From Volvox africanus (Eukaryota > Chlorophyta > Chlorophyceae > Chlamydomonadales > Volvocaceae): DNA of 64,000 bases. The notes beneath the pieces were generated by a model. It saw only the letters and a list, made by a program, of their open reading frames with translations. It searched no databases and was not told where the DNA came from. Every line of letters starts with the position of its first letter. The stretch's first letter is position 1. Positions 1-12,000 of the stretch are shown piece by piece. The stretch spans positions 620,001 through 684,000 of the forward strand of contig BSDZ01000015.1 of assembly GCA_030268105.1 (NCBI GenBank). The letters are read 5' to 3'. The translations under genes and the position numbers were made by a program.

Positions 1-3000
1 AGCGAGAGACAGCAAGGACAAGATAAGGCCCAGAACAAGCGCCGCAACAGCGATGCTGTACGTGAGGTTCAGCTTGTCCACATTCACTTGCTTCTCTGCA
101 ACAGCCTGCTTCGCCGCCTTTAAGGCCTGCTCAAGGTGATGTACGGCAGAGGCAACCCGCCGGTTAATCAAAATTCACTAGGTTTGCGCTCCTAACCGTA
201 CAACTCCTTACCGTGCATCACCTTATCGTGCATTCTTGGGGTGAGGGTATCCCTGACCGTAGTAGTAAGGAAAACGTGTTTGTGCGGCATCTTTTGGGCC
301 CTATGTAGTAGGGAGCATATCTTAGGGTACGGGTCATATGACGCAACCCGGGTCTTCATGTAGTCCCATTGGGTCAAAGTACTCCCTCTTTCAGTGCCTC
401 CTCTCCCTCACTTGTGTCGTCGGTACGTACTGGGCGGGTGCTCGTGAGAAGCCCTAGGTCATCCCTTGGATTTATCAGGACCCCCCTCCTCCTCCCCCTC
501 CCCCTTCCCTACTTTCTCTTCACACCCACCTCATCCTGGACCACCTCCAGGCTCAAGGCACTGCTCTCCGCTACGGACGACGTGGCCAGGATGCTACCCG
601 TGAGCGCGAGGTCCGAAACCGAGGGGGCCCGGCTCAGGACCAGGGTGCTGGACGTGTCATTGACCTGATGATGAGAACGAACCAGCCGGCGTAATTATCT
701 CCAGAGTCGGAAAACCTGGAGCTTAAGACTTGAAATGTTGCGACATGGTATGATAGCGTATATTTTGCACAATATATTATATAACACAACTCAACATTTA
801 CAAAACATTTTCCTGTCACCTTGTCAGTGGATGAGCTGACGATCTTCCAGCTGCCGGCTCCACGCGCCACCGTTAGCTGGGCTGCTGCTGGCTCCGACAC
901 TTCCTTGACTGCCTTGGGGCCCAATGGGGAGAAGTACGGCGCCAAGGCAGCCTGAATCCGGGCCCCCATCGCCGAGTGGACCGCATATTTGATGATGCCC
1001 TGGATGGCCGCGCTGGTGCTGCCGAAGCTGGACACATCCGCAGGTACGATGAGGAAATCAAATCTGAGGCATCAGCATCAGCATCAGCATCAGCATCAGC
1101 ATCAGCATCAGCATCAGCATCAGCATCAGCATCAGCATCAGCATCAGCATCAGCATCAGCATCAGCAGTTGCAGTAGCAGCAGCGGGGACATCAGAATGG
1201 AAAAGACGGATATCCCCTTCTAAGCTATCCACATGACAGAACGATGTAACCCTTTTTCTCTCCTACGCGCGTAGACAGCTCGACGACTCCGGTCCCTTTC
1301 GCCAGTCGCCCGCCCACACAGTTTTGTCGTGGTGCGCGATTCCTCTGTGTCGCTCTTGTCGTTTGATCCTCGCTGATTTTTCGTTCGTGAAATAACGGCA
1401 CACCTACCTAACCTACCTAACCACCTACCTAACCACCGGGTAAACGTCCGTCTGGGTAAGAGGGATCGCCGGGATCGCGCTCCAGGACCCCGATGCATCG
1501 CTCGGCACACCCGGCAGGTCCTTGATGACGGCGTCAACCGCTTTCGTGTACTCCAGGGCCACCAGGTCCGGACAGCCGCTGGACGAGCAGCTGCTGTTGC
1601 TGAGGGTGCTGGGAGCCTGCGCGCGAAGCAATAGCGGAAGGAACAGGGGAAAGGGAGCCGACCGCCAGGGCATGGGCGGGGAAAAAAAAGAGGGCGAGGG
1701 CGAACTTGAGATGGTAACCGTTAGAGAAGAAAGGGGGAAGACGAAAATAGCCAAAATGGTCGGCGGGCGAGTAAATTTAATTGCCCAAGAATGGCTCTCA
1801 CTCAATGTCCATGACAATTGATTTAATAAAGCTGATTGTGAAAAAAGTTCAATATTGGACATTACACGCCGATGGCCAAACACGTAAACTGGTTTTCGAT
1901 TTCGACCTTCACCCCATCAGGTGCAGTCCACCTGCCTGCAGCGGCGTTACGAAGGTGCCGCTTTTGCTGCTTGGCAGGGCTGCTGCTTGCAGACCAGCCC
2001 CCGTGGTCCCATCGATAACCAAGTAGGACGCAGCCACCAAAGCTAAACCGCTGTAGTTCCCTCCTTCGATCAGCCGCGTTGCAATATCCGTGGTGTTGGC
2101 CGCGGAGGACGTCAACCTGATGTTGCTGTACTGCTCACAACCAGCGCCTTTGGAGCCGCTTTGGATGTACCGCAGTACGGCACCCACGTCGCCACCTCGC
2201 ATTCCATGCACACGTGAAGAAGGGCACAGCTTAGAATGTATAAGCTATAACGCGTGCGACGAAATAAAGTGTGAGTGTAAGGTTGTATATTTCTGGTGAA
2301 TGGTGTGAATGGGAAGACAACAACCCAACCCATCACGTCTTACAACATCATAATATTGTTTCATGCGCAAGGTAAAGCAAGGGCTGCAATTTGCCGTATG
2401 ATTCCCTTTCATAGGTTAGTTCCCCCTCGGCGTGCAGTGTTCGGTAGTTTTGTGCTGAAGGGGCCTCATCATGATATTTCCCAAGATTCCTTACACATAC
2501 ATATATACAGACACTCGTTTTGAAGCCCCAATACCAATTCCCCGATGCCCAAACCCCCCACGACCCTACCTTCTGTGGTGGTGACGAGCAGCTGGATTTG
2601 CTTCCTTGGCAGACTCAGACCCGGGTTCGCGTCCTAGGGAGGAGAGACACATGACCAGTGGGGGGCCGAGGCACGTTTGTGTGTGTGTATGTGTGTGTAT
2701 GGGGGAGGGCACGTCCCTGTTGTGAAACGAAATCGTCACATCGACCCAGATGGTTACGAGCCGAAATGAAGGTACGAAAGCAGGGGGCAGCAAATGGGTA
2801 AGCTGAAGAGCATTAAAGGGGCTTAGCACGAGATGTCGTCAGGTAATTAGGTAGGGATACCAGATGCCAAAATCACAGTGCATAACACACAGCTGTAACG
2901 TACGGAAGAAAATTGTACAGTCGTACTTACTCATAGTCATGCTACTAGCCGTATCCAGTATGTATGACAGTGCAGTAGCCAATGGGGACGTAACCGTAAG

Positions 3001-6000
3001 CCTGAATGAGCACCGAAGGGCAGAGCTTGGCCCCCGCATGGCGGGGTGGTGGTGGTGGTGGGTAGCAGATGGGGGACGGAAAAGGGTGGTTTCGGAGCGC
3101 ACCTGGATTTGTTTTTCATTCCAGTATGTGATGTTGCCGCTAAAGATGCCGGCCAGGGTGCAGAGCCCCAGCCTTAGCCCCGGCTGACCCTTGTATATGA
3201 TGGCGACGGGCCTTATGCTAACCGGGATCTGCAAAATGCCGAAGGCGCCGTGAGTCGTTGGGATGGTGGTTAGCAGTTTGATAATTGAGTACTCGGGCGT
3301 TCGCCCTTCACGGAGCGATTGGGGAAAGCTAGTTACGCAACAAACACTACGGTCTAAGTCAACCCCTACTTCCTGAACATTACGGAAGTACGAATAATAA
3401 ACGGAACGAAAAACAACGATATTCCATAACATCCTAACTAAATTCATTCCTCAGCGGTTAGATCATGCGACGTTAAATTCCGTTATAGTCCGTTACAATA
3501 CGTCTTATCAGATGACTTACCTGCAGAACCGGTGCGACCAAGGCGACGTTCCGCCAGACGGCATCCGTCAGCGGCCCCGGATGAACCACCAGCGGTGTGG
3601 AAGACGCCAGAGCCGTCTGTTGGCTGGTGGCCCCGCTGGCCCCCCTCAGGGTCGCGGACAGCACGTCAACGATGGCGGAGACAGAGCCCATCTCGTCCAA
3701 GATGCGGATGGGGCTATCGGCCATGTCCTGGACAGGATGCAGGAGGCAGTTAGGCACAGAGAGTGGGATGGGGGTTGAGAAGGGGGCGTGAGAAGGGGGC
3801 GTGAGAAGGGGGCGTGAGATGGGCAGACCAGGTTAGTAGTAAAGGGCAGAGGGGGAAGGAAGGGGAGAAGGTGGTGAGGGATATTCGTGAGTTAAGGCAC
3901 GGAGCTAACCCGTTAAGGAGAGAGGGGTTGGAGGGGGGGGAGGGAAGAGAAGCCGGGTGGACGCCGGGTGGCTTAAATTACATAATTTTGTAATTATGCT
4001 TCATACCGCCTGCAGAAACGTGCATTCCCTGCTTTACCCTTCACTGCATTCAAATGTCGACAGCGCCGGAGGCACTGCTCACCTGCACATCGGCACGCAG
4101 CAGTCGGATGTACCCGAATGTGTCCGGAGTGCAAGCCACCCGTACAACCGTCAACAATCCGTACGACAGCTGCAGCTGCACCTGCTCCAAAGCGCTCCGG
4201 AGCTGTTCCAGTTCGTACACATCATACGATTGGCGGTTGGCGGAGAAGGTGTACAACGCCGCACCCGCGTCACCGTCCGCAAGCCCCTCATCCTCCGTGT
4301 CCCAGTTTACTGTCAGAGTTTTAAGGGTTACGGCGTCTACGGCGTCTCGTACAATTTTCTGTACGGATTCCGGCATCGGCGTAAGGCCCGACTGGATGGC
4401 CAGCTTGCTACCTTCTCCCGTGAGGTTTCCGGGAACAAGGAACCTGTGTGTGGGAGAACAGAGCACGGCAAAAACCCTAACTGGACTGGATTCCGAACAA
4501 ACGACAACTCCAAGACAGATATAAAACCCGACCTCAAAATCAACCAAAAACTAATAAATTCAACCTGCGATTCAAAATGTTTTCTGTAAATAAAAATTCA
4601 TATGATTACTTGAACCACGCGTATATAAATGATTTCTATTTAAGTATTCATACATTGGAAAATATTGAGAAATGTATTTAAATGGCTAAAAATGTACTGA
4701 TTTATTTCCATGAAATTTCATGGAATAAATGCAGACGTGTTCCCTGTAAGTCGGTTGAACAATCCCCAACTCCTCTGGCCCAGCCGCCACGTCGTGTCCG
4801 TTAATTGTAATGTATAAATTACAATGTCACCCGGGGCCGGGTAAAGCCCAGCTCTAATTGGAACCTCAAAAGCCGTAGGTAAGATATTTCGACTTTCGAT
4901 TCCCCCAACTTCAACTTACTCGATGAACGCCCGCAGGAGTGGCCCAGAGTATCCGTATCCAGACAGGTTTCGGAACATGTATATGTACTGCACCATTGGC
5001 ATGGGCCACGTGCCAGGTATGCCGTATAGCTCGGACTTAACAACGTTTGCTAAGTCGACGTTGACGTTGCTGAAAATGCCCGCATTCGACTTCAGAATGT
5101 ACATGTTGCAGGACGTGGACGAGGAGTGGGGAGTGGGGGGAAGGAGTGGGGGCGAAAAAATAGGGGGGAGCAGTGGAAGGGGGCAAAGTGAGCGTCACAG
5201 AAAAACCAAATTAGCCTTCAGCCTTCGCGCATGCATGCCGCGGTGATAAAAGTGGCGAGGTACCCAGAGTACATCCGAAGTACGGCAAATTTGGAACGCT
5301 CTTACCCCCCCTCTCCCTCCCCCCCTCTCCCTCTCCCTCCCCCTCTCTCCCTCCCCCCCTCACCCTCCCCCTCTCTCCCTCCCCCTCTCCCCCTCCCCCT
5401 CTCCCCCTCCCCCTCTCCCCCTCCCCCTCTCTCCCTTCCCCCCCTCCCTCCCCCTCTCTCCCTTCCCCCCCCTCCCCCTCTCTCCCTCCCCCTCTCTCCC
5501 TCCCCCCCCCCTCCCTCCCCCTCTCTCCCTCCCCCTCTCTCCCTCCCCCTCTCTCCCTCCCCCTCTCTCCCTCCCCCTCTCTCCCTCCCCCTCTCCCTCC
5601 CCCTCCCTCCCTTCCCCGCCTTCCTCCCTTTCCCGCCTCCCTCCCCCTCTCTCCCTCCCCCTCTCTCCCTCCCCCTCTCTCCCTCCCCCTCTCTCCCTCC
5701 CCTTCTCTCCCTCCCCCTCTCTCCCTCCCCCTCCCTCCCTTCCCCGCCTCCCTTCCTTCCCCGCCTCCCTCCCCCTCCCTCCCTCCCCCTCTCTCCCTCC
5801 CCCCCCCCTCCCTCCCCCTCTCTCCCTCCCCCCCCCCTCCCTCCCCCTCTCTCCCTCCCCCTCTCTCCCTCCCCCTCTCTCCCTCCCCCTCTCTCCCTCC
5901 CCCTCTCCCTCCCCCTCCCTCCCTTCCCCGCCTTCCTCCCTTTCCCGCCTCCCTCCCCCTCTCTCCCTCCCCCTCTCTCCCTCCCCCTCTCTCCCTCCCC

Positions 6001-9000
6001 CTCTCTCCCTCCCCTTCTCTCCCTCCCCCTCTCTCCCTCCCCCTCCCTCCCTTCCCCGCCTCCCTTCCTTCCCCGCCTCCCTCCCCCTCCCTCCCTCCCC
6101 CTCTCTCCCTCCCCCTCTCTCCCTCCCCCTCTCTCCCTCCCCCTCTCTCCCTCCCCCCCTCTCCCTCCCCCCCTCTCCCCCTCCCCCTCTCTCCCTTCCC
6201 CCCCTCCCTCCCCCTCTCTCGCTTCCCCCCCTCCCTCCCCCCCCTCCCTCCCCCTCTCTCCCTCCCCCTCTCTACCGCCCCCTCTCTCCCTCCCCCCCTC
6301 TCCCTCCCCCTCTCTCCCTCCCCCTCTCTCCCTTCCCCCCCTCCCTCCCCCTCTTTTCCTCCCCCTCTCTCCCTCCCCCTCTCTCCCTTCCCCCCCTCCC
6401 TCCCCCTCTTTTCCTCCCCCTCTCCCCCTCCCCCTCTCTCCCTTCCCCCCCTCCCTCCCCCTCTCTCGCTTCCGCCCCTCCCTCCCCCTCTCTCCGTCCC
6501 CCTCTCTCCCTCCCCCTCTCTCCCTCCCCCTCTCTCCCGCCCCCTCTCTCCCGCCCCCTCTCTCCCTCCCCCCCTCTCCCTCCCCCTCTCTCCCTCCCCC
6601 TCTCTCCCTCCCCCTCTCTCCCTCCCCCTCTCTCCCTTCCCCCCCTCCCTCCCCTCCTCTCCCTCCCCCTCTCTCCCTCCCCCTCTCTCCCTTCCCCTCT
6701 CTCCCTCCCCCCCTCTCCCTCCCCCGTTCCTCCCCGATGAACCCCACAAAGGACCGCATCTCAGTACGTGTCCGGTCGCTTACCTGAGGGACAACGTCCA
6801 TCAAGTTGGCATCTCGCGAAGCTAGGCGTATCATTTGTTGCTGCTGTTGTGAGGTTGTTGCTGCCGCCGCGGGCACGTCCATCAGCACCTCGTTCAATCC
6901 GGATGAGTAACCAAGGGATGTGGGGAGGTAGCCGATTGAGTTGGGGGTGGCGGAGATAGCTGCCTGCATCAGCTCCGGGGTGGTGATATTGACCCCCTGG
7001 AAACGGGTTTTATGCACAAGGGGTACTTAATGACGCAGCCGAGGACGAAAACTACGTTTGCAAAGAAATCGAAACCAGGAAATCGAATGGAATGTACATG
7101 GATTGTACATCCATCATTAGAACATATCACCAGAGCAATAAACCTGGCCACCCCTGGAGCCCACCCCTGGAGCCCACCCCTGGAGCCCACCCCTGGAGCC
7201 CACCCCTGGAGCCCACCCCTGGAGCCCACCCCTGGAGCCCACCCCTGGAGCCCACCCCTGGAGCCCACCCCTGGAGCCCACCCCTGGAGCCCACCCCTGG
7301 AGCCCACCCCTGGGGCAAATCCGAGGAAACGGGGACCCGGGCGATGAGCCATGGGCTCGGTGGAGCGTTGGGCAGGGCATGGGTTGTGATATGGGGCAGT
7401 GAAAGCAGTGAGGAGGGCGGAGGGGAGGGGGCAGGGCCGTGCGGTGACTCAGGCAGCGGAGGGGAGGGGTAAGAGGGCGGCCTCCGATGAACAAGGAGGT
7501 GTCCACTGTGGTACCTGTGAGCTTCGTCCTCGTACATGAATACTCACCAACGAACTCACGACCCAAGTCAGCTAAACTCCGTTATCAAATCCCCACCTGC
7601 TCCGCCCCCTCTTCGCTTCCACCGGCCCCCTTCGTGAGATGCACAGAGGTTCCTATCCCTGCAGCTTCATGGTCCTTTCTGTTTCCCTAGCCCCCCCTTG
7701 GAGTGGAACAGCCCCCTTTCCCCGCTTCCCATTTCCCATGGGCTGTGTCGTGGGTGATGATGGGGCGAGAGGTCTACTGGCTCCACCTGAAACGAGGTTT
7801 TGACGTTCTGAGGCCACGTGATCGTCACGCTGGGCCCCGATGTCAGCGTCCAGATCTTATTACAGGACTTAGCCAAGTACCCGGTCAGCGCGTAGGTCGC
7901 CCCCGAAGGTGCTGCCATGGCAAACACCGTGATATCGACACTGGCGCTCTGATCAGCGTTGGAGCTCGTGGCATGGTTTAGGTCTATCAGCTCAGTGTCG
8001 TTCCAGGACTTGAGGGAGCCGCTGTAGAGGCGGGCAAGGAGGCTGCAATTGAGAGCTAGGGAATGGCGGCCAAAGGACTTGGTGTGAAACAGCCCCAGTG
8101 AGGAGATGGCGAAGGGAAGTTGAAGGACAGCGCCGATGGGTGAGCCGGGGGTGCTGTTCAGGGTCGACCAGATGGAGGAGTCCAGGGGCATATCCCCAAC
8201 CTGGCTTGGGGGGAGGGAGGGGATGGGAGGGGAGGGGAGGGGAACTCGAATAAAGGAGGGGCATGCTACCGCTGTAGATGCTGCTGTAAACATGGCCAAC
8301 CGCAATGGTGGAGGCGACGACGTGTAGGTCCGTCCAAAAAGTAGGGTAAGGTGAAAGCGTTGGAACGTAAACTAGGCAGCCGCCAAGGCCGCAAGTAGAG
8401 GCTGGAACCAAGGCAATAGAAACCGTAACAAAGTTTACTATTGGCATTGCTGCTGGTGGCGGCGGAAAGGTATCGTGAAAAAGTCGCTGGGTGCACTAAA
8501 GTGGGAAATGAGAACTCCGACAGCTGACCGCTGGTGCTGCCATGCGCGTGTACCTCCCAATCCCCCCTTTTTCAGAAACAGAGCGCCCTAATCCCATCGC
8601 CCCGAGCCCCGAGCGCTGTCAAACGCATCACTCCATCTCAAACCCTTGCCAGCTACCTCTCACCTTGAAGTGGTTGTACGACTGGTACATGTTTACGTAA
8701 TTCGCGAGCTCCGCCTGCGCCTCCACGCTCCCCACGGTCCGGTACGTCATGCTGACGGGCACGCGGGCGCGGCTCTGCAGGATCTGCATCGCGTGACGGA
8801 TCATGAGGGCGGACACGAAGGACCCGGAGCCGTGCACCTGCGCGTGGTATGACATTGCGGTGGGGAATCAAAGTGCTGAATATTGACATTTATGTTGTTG
8901 TAGACTGACTGACTGGGTGGCAGTACTATTCAACAGCGGCCCACTAACCGCTAACAACTTGGGCGGATTGTATTGTAATGGAATTCATGGCGATACATGA

Positions 9001-12000
9001 AGGAAGAGAATGACCAAACGAGAATAAAACGGTTGAGGGAAGGAGAGGCAGCCAGGAGGTAGGGGCTGATGACGAGTGAACCAGCAGCCCTGAAAACACC
9101 CCCACCCCCACCCACCCCCACCCCCACCACCAACAACAACACTATCATTCCCACCACCGTTCCCACCCCCCACCCCAATCCTCGCATCCATGCCCCCACA
9201 TACCTGGTACGCGTCCCCGAGTTTCAACGTATTCTTGGCTTCCTTGCTGTCCGAAGTCAGGGATGAGACCGTATTCATCAGGTAGGAGTCCCGCTTGGCG
9301 CTGAAGACGAAGTCCTGCTGGCCAGCAAAGGTCTGGGTGGTGGCCGATTCGATTCGCCAATCTGGGCTCGGCGCTACTGTCATCGTGCTGTTGAGCAAAG
9401 TGGTCAGGTCCGTGCGAATCTGTTGAGGGGAGGGGAGGGGAGGGTGGATATCGAATAAAACGAATCTGGTGCTGATACTGAGGGAACGAGGACTAACCGT
9501 GATCGGATGTCGGATGATGGCCGATGTCGTCCAAAGCAGGAAAGTGGAAAGGAGCTGTGACGTAAACTAGGTAGTCGCCAAAGCCGCGAACTAAAGCAGT
9601 TAAACGAAGAGAAACCGAAGAAAAATAATCTGTATTATCGGCCTTATTGCTGGCGGCGAAGTGTCTTGACGTGTTGAGTCCGAGGCGAAGCTGACCTGAC
9701 CGCTGCCGTTGCTGCTGTCATGCGAGTGCTTCTCCCGACCCACCTGTCAGGAGAACCTACACGCGCCTGAACCCACCCAACCCATCCACCCAACCCGGCC
9801 AGCCCGAAGCGCGCGCGAGCGTACCAACCAAACCAAGCGCGGTTCCGCGCGAACCCACTCACCTGGGGCAACGGTGGCGGTAGCAGTCGTAATAGCAAGG
9901 ACGTGCGCGTGCGAGGGAAAGAAGAGTAAGCGCAGAGACAGAGGAGGACAGAGGAAGGCGAGCAAGCACAAGTCCAAGGCAGTAAGGACAACGCAACGGA
10001 CGCATGCAGCCGAGGAGGAAAATGCCGCTAAGTTCGGAGGGAAGCAAGTAATAGGCTAAGGAAATGAAGATAATCTGGGAATATAATAAGGCTGGGAAAG
10101 TACGGCGTAGGCGAACGGAAAGGAATGAAACCGGAGGAAACGTGAGATGGGAAGCAAGGGTTGTTTGGCACTATGTACGGCAAAGAAAAAGCAGGCAAAA
10201 CACGGGCCCGTGGTCATACAGGAAGAGAGGCGAGGGGTGGGTGAGTAAGGCGAGGTGCAGATTGGGACAGAAGTAACGCATCCAACGACGTGGCAACTAC
10301 CTTCCTGAATCCATAGCCCCGACAATAGGGGGCGCGTTAGCCGGATGTGGTTGCCGCAACACATTACTTCTGATTGCCCCCGCAACAGTCACCGGAGCTC
10401 ATTACTTAAGAATTACGTGTCGGGGCTTCTAAGATCTGAATGGACCGTTAGAGACAGACAGATAAACAGACAGACATACACTGCACTCACGCCCTTTGGG
10501 AGCGCAATGAAGTTGTAATCGGGCAGCAGGTTGGCCACCTCATCGGACAGCATGTACGTCAGAAACATTTTTATGAGGCCACCTGTACGGGAGAGAAGGG
10601 GATCGCATGTATAGAAGAGCGGGATAAATGATGCGAGGGAGGGCGCGAGGGTGGGAGGACTACATACGGGTTGGACACATCAAAGGGCGTAGAAAGCCAA
10701 GCACCCCTGCCCTACGTGCAGGACCCTCAGGGGCTAAGGCAGGTGTTCTCAGTTCAATTGGTTGGGCCCGTGCCTGCTGACCCCCCTCCAGGGGCTTCAC
10801 ACGGGGGGACGTGGTGGTGTATTAGATTTCCTACCTCAACTAACGCAGTGATCCACCTGATCTCCTCCCCGGTCCACCCAGTCCACCCAGACCCCACCAG
10901 TCTCATTGAGGGCTGTGAGATTCGCCATTACGTAAAAGTATGTCCCGAGAACCATGGGCCACTGGTTTGAGGATGCATTTGAATACACTGGGTTAACGTC
11001 GGTCCACTTCGCCGAGGTGAGGTCGTTCAAAATAAACTGCGACTTAATGAAATCCTCCGAGGCGATTTCCGAATTGGTGGAGGTAAGCCGAGTATTCCTG
11101 GCGTTAAGGATCTGAACCTCCTTTAGACCTGTACAGCGTGTACGGCAGATACGGCTTCGTTAATATATTTTACAAATTTAATCGGAACTTATAAGACGAT
11201 AACTTGGCATTATTTGAAGAGCAGAATACTCACTTGCCTTAATTTCCCGGCTTACATGCATTAGTACGTAGGCAATGGGACGGCGGGCGAGGGGAAAGTG
11301 CGGCGGGCACGCAGTGCAGCGGATGCTACATTTCTTACAGGTCTCATCTAGAAATAAAACCTATAATTACGTACGTGTCGTACGTGTACGCTCCTCCGCA
11401 TTGAACGAGCCTAGGGTTAGGCCTGCCTACTCGTGTGTGCATGAATGTGGCCCCTTATTACTTGCCCAGATGATCGCAGCATATCATCATCATCATCATT
11501 ATTATCATTTTCATCTTAATATATAATATAATATAATATAATATAATATAATATAATATAATATAATATAATATAATATAATATAATATAATATAATATA
11601 ATATAATATAATATAATATAATATAATATAATATAATATAATATAATATAATATAATATAATATAATAATATAATATAATATAATATAATATAATATAAT
11701 ACCACATTACATTATATTATATTATATTATCATATTATATATACACACATTTGCATCCAGATTTAAATTTGCATCCAGATAAATGTTTTTTATCGTTGAG
11801 CCCTTTATCGATAAAGGACGGACGTTTACGGACTGCTTTCATCGAAGCCCATTTCCTGTTCCTGCACAATTGCACATGTATGATCAGCAGCGACACAGGG
11901 TGTCATCGTACAGCCATTCGTACTGTACTGTACTGTACGACCCATCCTGACTCGACGGTAGAGGGTATTGAGGGTACAGATACGACATCCATACACGCTA

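Noticed and set aside
976..1236. Poly-Ser-Ala, poly-His-Gln and poly-Asp-Ala frames
   Set aside because: They are translations of the hexanucleotide microsatellite in an intron.
2931..2996. Possible alternative exon in the third PstS-like domain ([20 protein letters not shown])
   Set aside because: It stays in frame with the preceding exon, but joining 3103 directly to 2633 gives [20 protein letters not shown], a much better PstS match, and the phase agrees.
5211..7017. Very long open frames on both strands (about 510-570 codons)
   Set aside because: They are pure Pro/Ser/Leu or Gly/Arg/Glu repeats from the pyrimidine tract and lie inside an intron.
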